Assembly: GCA_040755195.1 (NCBI GenBank)
Contig: JBFMBL010000068.1
Coordinates: 1-9,524 of the forward strand
From: SURF-55 sp040755195
Lineage (GTDB): Bacteria; Bacillota; Desulfotomaculia; Desulfotomaculales; Ammonificaceae
DNA: 9,524 nt
Direction of reading: 5' to 3'
Shown: in pieces, positions 1 to 5,590 of the stretch
Numbering within the stretch: the first letter of the stretch is position 1
How the letters are laid out: each line of letters starts with the position of its first letter
Position numbers and translations under genes: made by a program
The notes under the pieces: generated by a model
What the model was told of the DNA's origin: nothing
The model's input: only the letters and a program-made list of their open reading frames with translations
Databases searched by the model: none

Positions 1-578
1 CCGGTCCCTTTTAAAAGCTCGCACTTCCCTCCCCGGACAATGACCGCCCACTGGTGTCTTTGAATGATGTCGATTGCCTCCGACGCCCCGCACTCTCCGA
101 GGCGGTACGCGCAGGCCGCAATCATCTGGTGTTCGGTGATGAGCCTGTTGACGCTGTGTTCGTAAGCACAAAAATGAGCCCAGTGATCCTTTTTAAATAA
201 GGTGCCGTCGCCAGCGGCTCTCAGCCCTTTAAATCCGCCGGCGACAGCCCAATTATGCTTTTCTACCCACGCTTCCAACATTTTCTCCGCGTTTAACGCA
301 CCGTCTTTCAGGTACCACCCGGTGTCTTGTAGAATCTCCATCTTCCCCGGATATCGCTCAAACTCGGGTAAAACCTCTTTCATCGCCTCTTCGGCCTCTT
401 GAACCGACAGGGGCTTCGAAACAACCCAGATGCAAAACTCTCCGCCTTCCAACCCCTCCTTGAAGAAGGGCGCCAGGGAATCAATCAAATCCTGCTTTTC
501 CCTGTAAAAAAGGCAAAAGTGACTGCCCCATGGGATGTCACCTAAAACACCGATGCCGGTTTTTCTTTTCTCCCCCAC
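1..578 (-). CDS. MEDS-domain sensory protein (5' part, C-terminus beyond window edge)
   Basis: Reading the minus strand from a GTG at 578 gives an uninterrupted frame of 192 codons running off the left edge. The protein begins VGEKRKTGIGVLGDIPWGSH, followed by FCLFY and later GLEGGEFCIWVVS, LQDTGWYLKDG, GGFKGLRAAGD and GECGASEAIDIIQRHQWAVI. This is the pattern of the MEDS domain (methanogen/methylotroph, DcmR sensory domain), a family predicted to bind small hydrocarbon-type ligands. The MEDS core fills about residues 12-190, so an output domain (DNA-binding, PAS or kinase) may follow outside the window, or the protein may be MEDS only. GTG is the only plausible start: an in-frame TAA lies five codons upstream, and an AAGGGG ribosome binding site (587-592) sits 8 nt before it. 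The domain assignment is by recognition of family sequence; the ligand is unknown. The frame is easily missed because its start is GTG and its end lies outside the window. Confidence 0.88.
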   Translation of the reverse strand, partial: MGEKRKTGIGVLGDIPWGSHFCLFYREKQDLIDSLAPFFKEGLEGGEFCIWVVSKPLSVQEAEEAMKEVLPEFERYPGKMEILQDTGWYLKDGALNAEKMLEAWVEKHNWAVAGGFKGLRAAGDGTLFKKDHWAHFCAYEHSVNRLITEHQMIAACAYRLGECGASEAIDIIQRHQWAVIVRGGKCELLKGT

Positions 579-677
579 AAACTTTACCCCTTAAACTGCG
601 ATTGTTTTAACCTCTTTTAATAAAACCTCAATTCCGTTAAGATCCAAGTCAAAAAAACAAAAAAAGCATGTACAATC

Positions 678-713
678 CTTGATGAACATAAAAATATAAC
701 ATTTAACATCAAG
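678..713. repeat. Inverted repeat CTTGATG / CATCAAG
   Basis: Perfect 7-bp arms at 678-684 and 707-713 are separated by 22 AT-rich bases, upstream of the MEDS gene. It could be a split operator with arms about three helical turns apart, or chance in AT-rich DNA. Confidence 0.3.
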
Positions 714-775
714 AATATTAATGATATACTACCCTTCCCCCACCCAGATAACCATTACTCGAACTATCAGCCACA

Positions 776-795
776 TGTTAAATGCTGTGTAATTA
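776..795. repeat. Operator-like direct repeat, copy 1
   Basis: TGTTAA followed by ATGCTGTGTAATTA. The same sequence recurs at 1398-1418 with a single extra T between the two blocks. Copy 2 overlaps the -35 hexamer of the XRE promoter; copy 1 lies about 25 bp upstream of a TATAAT box on the plus strand and about 200 bp upstream of the minus-strand MEDS start. A repeated sequence of this length at two places around one repressor gene suggests a binding site for that repressor. Confidence 0.55.
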
Positions 796-819
796 ATAAT
801 TACGCTTTATTAATCTGAT

Positions 820-825
820 TATAAT
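820..825 (+). promoter_or_regulatory. TATAAT -10-like box, direction uncertain
   Basis: A consensus TATAAT sits in the palindromic ATTATAAT, so it could be read on either strand. There is no good -35 at 16-18 bp on the plus side (TAATTA at best). The operator-like repeat 776-795 lies just upstream, which would suit regulated plus-strand transcription towards the orphan ribosome binding site at 899. Confidence 0.3.
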
Positions 826-898
826 GGGGTATCTATATAAGGGCATCCCTGATTTTGAGCTTCAAAATTCCTGATATTTTCATGTAAAGGTAGAGGTC

Positions 899-948
899 AA
901 AGGAGGGCTGGTGTGCGGGAAATATCGGTTTTACTCAGTCAGTGTTAA
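899..948 (+). other. Orphan ribosome binding site with short reading frame
   Basis: AAAGGAGG at 899-906 is a near-perfect Shine-Dalgarno with no annotated gene behind it. Two GTG codons follow: the one at 913 (spacing 6) encodes an 11-residue peptide, MREISVLLSQC, ending at TAA 946-948; the one at 911 (spacing 4) opens 50 codons to 1063, running antisense into the XRE gene. Neither product is recognisable. It may be a leader peptide, a small protein or the relic of a lost gene. Confidence 0.3.
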
Positions 949-962
949 CCTTATTGGTCAAC
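944..962 (-). terminator. Weak hairpin after XRE gene
   Basis: On the minus strand GTTGACC-AATAA-GGTTAAC forms a 7-bp stem with one G-U pair, starting about 14 nt after the XRE stop. No U-run follows, so it is not a classical intrinsic terminator; it might stabilise the 3' end of the transcript. Confidence 0.3.
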
Positions 963-976
963 CGACTTTACCTTGT

Positions 977-1351
977 TTAAATACCTTTCGGATTCGCCCG
1001 CAGGTATCGAAGGCACGCTTCTATAACGCATTCCACGAACTTCGTTTCTTCCGGAGTCAATAACCTTATCATTTCTAGGAGTGAGCGGTTGCCATACTGG
1101 TAAGGTCCGCCCGATGGTAATTGAAGAAGCAGTTCGGGACCGAGACCAAGACCGTTGGCGATGCGGGTTAAGGTAGGCAAGGAAGGGCTTCTTATTCCTT
1201 TCTCGATATAGGCGATGTAGGAAGGGCTCACCCCTGCGTACAACGCAAGCTGCTTCTGGCTCAACTGCCTCTTTACCCGAAAAAACTTGATGTTTTCGCC
1301 TATGTTTTTTGTTTCTAAGTTCCCGGCTTTTTTCCGCCTGTCCGGCACCAT
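977..1351 (-). CDS. XRE/Cro-family transcriptional regulator
   Basis: A 124-residue protein with one helix-turn-helix of the XRE/Cro type at about residues 15-73: NIGENIKFFRVKRQLSQKQL, then AGVSPSYIAYIEKGIRSPS and LPTLTRIANGLGLGPELLL. The C-terminal 50 residues (LTPEETKFVECVIEACLRYL) look like a short helical dimerisation region rather than a known ligand domain. The start chosen is ATG at 1351, preceded by GGAGGTGA with correct spacing; a GTG at 1357 would add two residues but lies inside that Shine-Dalgarno, so it is less likely. It has its own promoter (1375-1403) overlapped by one of two copies of a repeat, so autoregulation is likely. It probably controls itself and perhaps the neighbouring MEDS gene; that target assignment is inference. 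Confidence 0.9.
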   Translation of the reverse strand: MVPDRRKKAGNLETKNIGENIKFFRVKRQLSQKQLALYAGVSPSYIAYIEKGIRSPSLPTLTRIANGLGLGPELLLQLPSGGPYQYGNRSLLEMIRLLTPEETKFVECVIEACLRYLRANPKGI

Positions 1352-1374
1352 AATCACCTCCCGCCGTTAAAAAT

Positions 1375-1403
1375 ATTATAAGCGATAAGGAGAAAATTGT
1401 TAA
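1375..1403 (-). promoter_or_regulatory. Sigma-A promoter of XRE gene
   Basis: On the minus strand TTAACA (1398-1403) and a consensus TATAAT (1375-1380) are separated by exactly 17 bp. The transcript would start near 1368, giving a leader of under 20 nt that carries the GGAGGTGA ribosome binding site. Confidence 0.72.
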
Positions 1404-1418
1404 TATGCTGTGTAATTA
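1398..1418. repeat. Operator-like direct repeat, copy 2 (overlaps XRE -35)
   Basis: TGTTAA-T-ATGCTGTGTAATTA matches copy 1 at 776-795 at all 20 positions apart from one inserted T. Its TGTTAA is the complement of the -35 hexamer TTAACA, so a protein bound here would block RNA polymerase. It is the best candidate operator for the adjacent XRE protein. Confidence 0.58.
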
Positions 1419-1544
1419 TAAGCATTAGAATTCTGAGTTTAGAACATAGCAATTTTTGTCCGTATATCAACACATAGTCAGCTAAAATTGATTTGCGTGA
1501 CAGGCGAAAGGCACTCAACAGGTATGGCAGACAGGAAGAAAACG

Positions 1545-1565
1545 AAGTTGATCATGTGTCAACTT
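1545..1565. promoter_or_regulatory. Operator-like dyad AAGTTGA-N7-TCAACTT
   Basis: Perfect 7-bp inverted arms (1545-1551, 1559-1565) around a 7-nt centre, 172 bp before the kinase start. The size and symmetry fit a dimeric regulator site. It does not resemble the TGTACC-N4-GGTACA dyads further downstream, so a different protein would bind it. Confidence 0.4.
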
Positions 1566-1670
1566 GAATCCAACCTTTGTCGACATATTTAAACAATTAG
1601 TCTAAAGTGAAAACAAAAAAAACCGAATTAGCATGGAAGGAGTTGTATATTTTTTTCCTGCAACGGATAG

Positions 1671-1679
1671 TGGCATAAT
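1671..1679 (+). promoter_or_regulatory. Possible extended -10 promoter for sensor kinase
   Basis: TGGCATAAT has the TGn extension plus a 5/6 match to TATAAT, 58 bp before the kinase ATG. The -35 region is only a T-run, so this is a tentative call. The TGGCAT also superficially resembles a sigma-54 -24 box, but no TTGC lies at the right distance. Confidence 0.35.
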
Positions 1680-1736
1680 TCAGAAACTTAACAAAGGCGG
1701 GATTTTCGCAGTGTCGTTAGTCTTAGAAACGCAAAG

Positions 1737-3617
1737 ATGAAAGAAACAACACGCTATCCGGATAAACCCCTCATTCTGGTCGTAGACGACGACCAGACAA
1801 TGAGGCTCATGTTGCGTAGCACCCTCGAGCGGGAGGGCTACGCGGTGGTTGAAGCGGGTGACGGCGCGCAGGCTCTGTCTACGTATGAAAGCATGCGACC
1901 CGACCTGGTTCTAATGGACGCCCTGCTACCGGTAATGGATGGGTTTACCGCTTGTACCCGTTTGAAGGCGCTTCCGGGCGCCGAAAGGACGCCGGTGCTG
2001 ATACTGACCGGCCTTGACGACGACAAGTCGGTCGACATGGCCTTTGATTCCGGCGCCACCGACTTCATCAGTAAACCCGTCCAGTGGGCGGTCTTGCGAC
2101 ATCGCGTGCGCCGCTTGATACATGCCCAAAAAACCGAGGCGTTGCTGGAACGAAGCGAAGCGGGCGCTAAGGCCGTGATTAATCAAGCGCTTGACGGTAT
2201 TATTACGGTTGACGAAAAGGGCCTCATCCAATCCTTCAACCCTTCAGCGGAACACATTTTCGGTTTTAATGCCGGAGAAGTAATCGGTCAACACATCAAG
2301 ATATTAATGCCGGGCGCGTACCGTGAGCACGAAATCTATCTGTCAGAAGAACGACGCTCCACCAAAAACAGAATCAGGAGCGTTATCCGGGAGATCTCGG
2401 GACGGCGCAAAGATGGTTCCGTTTTTCCGGTACAGCTTACAATCAGCGGGTTTTGTGCCGGGGAGCAACGGTTGTTTACCGTGCGTGACATTACGAAACG
2501 CAAGCAGACCGAAAGCAAGCTTCTTATGGCTTCAAAGGTGTTTGAAAACATCGCCGAAGGAATCATGGTCACCGACGATCAGGGTATTATCCAATTTGTC
2601 AACCCCGCATTCTCAGCAATAACTGGTTACGACGAAGAAGAGATAATCGGGAAGCACCCAAAGATTCTTATACCAGAAGAACGCAAAACAGAATTTTATC
2701 GAGAAATGATAGAGCCCCTGCAAGAAAATGGACGATGGCAGGGAGAACTATGGATAAAACGCAAAGACGGAGAGCTTCTGCCGGTTTTATTATCCAGCAG
2801 CGCCATCAGAAATAAAGACGGACAATCTGTGCAGTATATCGACGTTCTTGCCGATATCACGGAGCAGTTAAGGATCCGGAAAGAACGCCTGCGCCTTCAG
2901 GAACGGACGGCGCGCATCGAAAGGCTTTCCTCCCTCGGAACCATGTCCGCCGGCATCTGCCACGAAATAAACCAGCCGTTGAACGCGATTAAGGTGCTTG
3001 CAGACGGTATGTTATACTGGCACCAAAAAAACCGTCCCCTCGAGCCGACCAAGATCGTAGAAAACCTGCACAAGATATCCGCGCAGGCCGGGCGTATCGG
3101 CGAAATAATAAAGCATGTCCGTTCCTTCGCTAACTTGGGGCATATCACGGAACTCTCACCCTGCAGCCTTAACGACGCGGTCGGGGTCGCTCTGGATATG
3201 CTCGGACGCCAGTTATCCGCCCACGGAATACTCCTACACACAAGTCTGGCGGACAACCTGCCGCCGATATCCGCCAACAACAACAGGCTCGCCGAGGTGG
3301 TGGTTAATCTTCTGGTCAACGCCATGCAGGCGCTTGACGGAAAAAAAGACGTCGGAAAAGAGATCTCATGCGCCACGGACCTCACGGCTGAGAAGAAGGT
3401 CTTATTGGAGGTCAGCGACAACGCGACCGGTATTGACCCGAAAATCATGGAGCATATTTTCGAACCCTTTTTTACCACTAAAAACTCGGGAGAAGGCATG
3501 GGGCTTGGGCTGTCAATCGTCCATTCGATTGTAACCGGTTTCAACGGCCAAATATCTGTCTGCAACAACGAAAGGGGCGGCGCCACCTTCAGGGTGGAGT
3601 TTCCCGCGATTACATAA
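1737..3617 (+). CDS. Sensor histidine kinase, REC-PAS-PAS-HisKA-HATPase, FixL-like first PAS
   Basis: A 626-residue cytoplasmic kinase with no membrane segment. Residues 12-130 are a receiver domain (D17/D18, phosphoacceptor D61 in LVLMD, T91, K113). PAS1 spans about 145-260 and PAS2 about 265-380. HisKA has phosphoacceptor H409 in CHEINQPLNAIK, and the ATPase domain has the N box around N524/N528, FEPFFTTK and GEGMGLGLSI. In PAS1, H198 (REHEIYL) and R218 (REISGRRKDG) are 20 residues apart, as are the haem-ligand His200 and Arg220 of Bradyrhizobium FixL, so a haem gas/redox sensor is possible. The G1 box reads DNATGI where DNGxGI is usual, a mild deviation. The start has no clear Shine-Dalgarno, but no other start fits between the upstream stop (1689) and the receiver domain. 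It probably phosphorylates the NtrC-type regulator 212 nt downstream; no terminator is seen between them. The N-terminal receiver suggests a further phosphorelay input or feedback. Confidence 0.93.
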   Translation: MKETTRYPDKPLILVVDDDQTMRLMLRSTLEREGYAVVEAGDGAQALSTYESMRPDLVLMDALLPVMDGFTACTRLKALPGAERTPVLILTGLDDDKSVDMAFDSGATDFISKPVQWAVLRHRVRRLIHAQKTEALLERSEAGAKAVINQALDGIITVDEKGLIQSFNPSAEHIFGFNAGEVIGQHIKILMPGAYREHEIYLSEERRSTKNRIRSVIREISGRRKDGSVFPVQLTISGFCAGEQRLFTVRDITKRKQTESKLLMASKVFENIAEGIMVTDDQGIIQFVNPAFSAITGYDEEEIIGKHPKILIPEERKTEFYREMIEPLQENGRWQGELWIKRKDGELLPVLLSSSAIRNKDGQSVQYIDVLADITEQLRIRKERLRLQERTARIERLSSLGTMSAGICHEINQPLNAIKVLADGMLYWHQKNRPLEPTKIVENLHKISAQAGRIGEIIKHVRSFANLGHITELSPCSLNDAVGVALDMLGRQLSAHGILLHTSLADNLPPISANNNRLAEVVVNLLVNAMQALDGKKDVGKEISCATDLTAEKKVLLEVSDNATGIDPKIMEHIFEPFFTTKNSGEGMGLGLSIVHSIVTGFNGQISVCNNERGGATFRVEFPAIT

Positions 3618-3699
3618 TAGATCCGTTTAAAGCCTGTGTAGAAACGCTGAACTCAGTCCCTCATGATAGAATGCTGACTTGTTTCCAATTCCTGAACCG

Positions 3700-3713
3700 A
3701 ACTCGTGACTCGT
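3700..3713. repeat. Two ACTCGT-type heptamers
   Basis: AACTCGT followed directly by GACTCGT. A related pair (GTAACTC GCAACTT) lies at 3784-3797, on the other side of the GGACTNA array. These look like a second, diverged heptamer family in the same spacer. Confidence 0.4.
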
Positions 3714-3737
3714 ATTCCGGTTTCACTACCTAATCTT

Positions 3738-3779
3738 GGACTGAGGACTTTCGACTAAGGACTAAGGACTGAGGACTTA
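3738..3779. repeat. Tandem heptamer array, six units of GGACTNA type
   Basis: Six consecutive 7-bp units: GGACTGA, GGACTTT, CGACTAA, GGACTAA, GGACTGA, GGACTTA. Units share GGACT with variation mainly in the last two bases. Short heptamer arrays of this kind are known in spacers of some bacteria and can vary in copy number by slippage. It lies 51 bp upstream of the response-regulator start, within a probable polycistronic transcript. Confidence 0.75.
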
Positions 3780-3829
3780 ACCCGTAACTCGCAACTTATT
3801 ATCAGGTTAGCCCTGTCGGAGGTGAAACA

Positions 3830-5278
3830 GTGAATATCCTACTGGTAGACGACGAGCACGAAAGCAGGAGGTGCGTGGCTGATTTCCTCAAGGAGCTCGG
3901 ACACGAGGTAACGGAATGCGCTGACGGCAACACCGCGCTTCAGGCTTTCCAAATCAAGAGCTTTCATCTCGTGCTCACGGACATCAGGATGCCGGGAATG
4001 TCCGGCTTAGAACTGCTAAGCAGGATCCGCGGTTTACCGAACGACTTGAACACACAAACGGTGGTGTTCACCGGCTACGGCGATCTTCAGACCGCCGTCG
4101 ATGCCTTGCGCGCCGGCGCCTACGATTACCTTCTCAAACCGATAAATGTCGAAGAACTGGTTCAGGTCACCGACCGTGTGGCCGAGCTGCAGGCGTTAAA
4201 AAGCGAGAATCAAATGCTCAGTACGAGGTTCGCGGATGCCGTCAACGCGGCCACGGAGGAAACCAGGCAAGAGTTATACCGGTTTAAAGAAGCTTATTAC
4301 CAGACTGTGGGACCGGGCCGTACCGGGATATTCTCGGAAACGATGAAAAACATTTTTGAACAGGCCGTGAAGATTCATGCCGACCGATCCCTTGCAGTCT
4401 TGATAGAAGGAGAGACTGGAACCGGGAAAGAAGCGGTTGCCAGATGCATTCATTATGGCAAGGACGTAGTCACAACACCATTTGTCGACCTTAATTGCGC
4501 GGCTATCGCGTCCAACATGTTTGAAAGCGAACTCTTCGGTTACGAAGCAGGCGCTTTCACCGGCGGACTCCCCAAGGGAAAAAAAGGGAAACTCGACCTT
4601 GCCACGGGAGGCACACTTTTTCTTGACGAGGTGACCGAAATCCCGGTGGATCTGCAGGCCAAACTGCTGCGCGTCATTCAGGAAAAAGAATTTTACAGGG
4701 TTGGCGGCCTGAAAAAAATTAAGCTTGACGTGCGATTTATCTGCGCCACCAACGCAAATATTGAAGAAAAGGTTTCCCGGGGAGAGTTCCGTGAGGATCT
4801 TTACTACCGTCTGAGTACCGGCCGGATTTACCTACCCCCCCTAAGAGATCGCCGCGAGGAAATACTGCCGCTGGCGGAGATGTTCCTGACCGACTTCTGC
4901 CGGGAAAAGGGTAAGGAGCTTAAAACAATCGGTAAAGAAGCCGCTGATGTTTTGATATCTTATGATTGGCCGGGAAATGTAAGGGAATTAAAGAACCTGA
5001 TGGAATGGCTGGTGTTGATGTCTGATAACCGGCAGATAAGACCCTCGCACATCCATTCCCTGCAAAAGACCAGGGTTAATAAGCCAAATGGAGAGATGAC
5101 CCCGAACTTCATAGACTGTGATAATTTCTCCCTGCCTCCCGGCGGCCTCCCGATCGAGCAATACGTCAACAATATCATCCGGAAGGCCCTTGAGATGCAC
5201 CGCGGCAACAAAACGGAAACGGCAAAGTATCTAGGCATGTCACGGCGCTCCCTTTACTCCCGCTTGAAGAACATTTGA
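3830..5278 (+). CDS. NtrC-family sigma-54-dependent response regulator (REC-AAA+-Fis)
   Basis: A 482-residue activator of sigma-54 RNA polymerase. The receiver domain (2-120) has D7/D8, phosphoacceptor D51, T81 and K103. The AAA+ domain (about 165-395) has Walker A GETGTGKE (194-201), Walker B GGTLFLDE (260-267), sensor I region FICATNAN, arginine-finger region FREDLYYRLS and sensor II WPGNVREL (380-387). The C-terminus (about 443-482) is a Fis-type helix-turn-helix, TETAKYLGMSRRSLYSRLK. The sigma-54-contacting loop reads GAFTGG (241-246) rather than the usual GAFTGA. The start is GTG, with GGAGG 7 nt upstream. The sensor kinase immediately upstream is its probable partner, and two sigma-54 promoters with a shared upstream dyad (5390, 7798, 7828) are its probable targets. 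Those functional links are inference; the family call is firm. Confidence 0.96.
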   Translation: MNILLVDDEHESRRCVADFLKELGHEVTECADGNTALQAFQIKSFHLVLTDIRMPGMSGLELLSRIRGLPNDLNTQTVVFTGYGDLQTAVDALRAGAYDYLLKPINVEELVQVTDRVAELQALKSENQMLSTRFADAVNAATEETRQELYRFKEAYYQTVGPGRTGIFSETMKNIFEQAVKIHADRSLAVLIEGETGTGKEAVARCIHYGKDVVTTPFVDLNCAAIASNMFESELFGYEAGAFTGGLPKGKKGKLDLATGGTLFLDEVTEIPVDLQAKLLRVIQEKEFYRVGGLKKIKLDVRFICATNANIEEKVSRGEFREDLYYRLSTGRIYLPPLRDRREEILPLAEMFLTDFCREKGKELKTIGKEAADVLISYDWPGNVRELKNLMEWLVLMSDNRQIRPSHIHSLQKTRVNKPNGEMTPNFIDCDNFSLPPGGLPIEQYVNNIIRKALEMHRGNKTETAKYLGMSRRSLYSRLKNI

Positions 5279-5389
5279 ACCGCGCCGGAACTTTCTGGTA
5301 CTGCACAGGGTGGTCAGGTTTGCGGCTTTAGAACTCTACGTCCCAGCAATTCGCTGCAAGATGCCTCCGTATACCCAAACAGTCCAGGG

Positions 5390-5405
5390 TGTTCAATTCG
5401 GTACA
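5390..5405. promoter_or_regulatory. Upstream activator dyad 1 (TGTACC-N4-GGTACA type)
   Basis: TGTTCA-ATTC-GGTACA matches the dyad consensus derived here at 10 of 12 arm positions. It is centred about 110 bp before the predicted start site of the sigma-54 promoter at 5482, the usual place for an NtrC-type enhancer. Its complement, TGTACCGAATTGAACA, agrees with the site at 7798 at 13 of 16 positions. Confidence 0.62.
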
Positions 5406-5481
5406 CCGATGAGTTAGCATAAGGCGATGTTGCGTTTTGCTTTTTTCCCGTTTTACGGCATATTTTCGTTTAAAACCAAAC

Positions 5482-5497
5482 TGGCATACTTCTTGCT
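5482..5497 (+). promoter_or_regulatory. Sigma-54 (-24/-12) promoter
   Basis: TGGCATACTTCTTGCT matches the sigma-54 consensus TGGCACG-N4-TTGCW, with the GG and GC doublets exactly 12 bp apart. Transcription should start near 5508, giving a leader of about 80 nt before the TTG start of the MEDS-PAS-PAS-HD-GYP gene. Confidence 0.87.
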
Positions 5498-5590
5498 TAG
5501 TATTATTTATCAGTCCCTGCGCTTTCGCTTATAACAACGAATGGAAACGTGTTAGGGCCAGCCAAATGTTGCCACAGGAGGTTTTAGGTC

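Larger units (their letters stand above)
579..976. other. Intergenic region between MEDS gene and XRE gene stop
   Basis: This 398-nt AT-rich stretch contains no convincing long gene. It holds a 7-bp inverted repeat (678-713), one copy of the 20-bp repeat shared with the XRE promoter (776-795), a TATAAT box (820-825), an orphan ribosome binding site with a short reading frame (899-948) and a weak hairpin just past the XRE stop (944-962). I could not find a convincing -35/-10 pair for the minus-strand MEDS gene. Confidence 0.6.
1352..1736. other. Divergent promoter region between XRE and sensor kinase genes
   Basis: About 385 nt without a gene. It holds the XRE promoter and repeat copy 2 on the left, a 21-bp dyad (1545-1565) in the middle and a possible extended -10 for the kinase on the right (1671-1679). 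Nothing else recognisable was found; the rest is AT-rich. Confidence 0.6.
3618..3829. other. Spacer between kinase and response regulator genes
   Basis: 212 nt with no gene and no obvious terminator or promoter. Its most striking content is a run of tandem heptamers (3738-3779) and related heptamers on either side. The good ribosome binding site GGAGGTGA (3818-3825) for the next gene lies at its right end. Confidence 0.6.
5279..5590. other. Regulatory region upstream of MEDS-PAS-PAS-HD-GYP gene
   Basis: 312 nt without a gene. It contains a dyad site (5390-5405), T-rich tracts with a small CCG-TTTTA-CGG hairpin (5435-5458), a sigma-54 promoter (5482-5497) and the AGGAGGT ribosome binding site (5576-5582). 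No terminator for the upstream regulator gene was recognised. Confidence 0.7.

Noticed and set aside
202..402. Plus-strand open frame of 66 codons
   Set aside because: Antisense to the minus-strand MEDS gene, which has clear family motifs and a ribosome binding site.
669..688. TGTACAATCC...GAACA as a fourth activator dyad
   Set aside because: Spacing between TGT and ACA is 14, not 10, and there is no sigma-54 promoter beside it.
1622..1629. ACCGAATT as an activator half-site (also at 7615-7622)
   Set aside because: Only the middle of the dyad is matched; TGT and ACA arms are missing and no sigma-54 promoter is near at the right distance.
1671..1688. TGGCATAATTCAGAAA as a sigma-54 promoter for the kinase
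   Set aside because: The -24 half fits, but no TTGC/GC doublet lies 12 bp from the GG; an extended -10 reading is better.
2897..3586. Minus-strand open frame of 229 codons
   Set aside because: It lies antisense to the HisKA and ATPase domains of the kinase and its translation resembles nothing known.
3738..3779. Heptamer array as a CRISPR
   Set aside because: Units are 7 bp and directly adjacent with no spacers.
5287..5302. Additional weak dyad near the 3' end of the regulator gene
   Set aside because: Right arm GGTACT is close, but the left arm matches only 3 of 6 and the site is about 210 bp from the start site.
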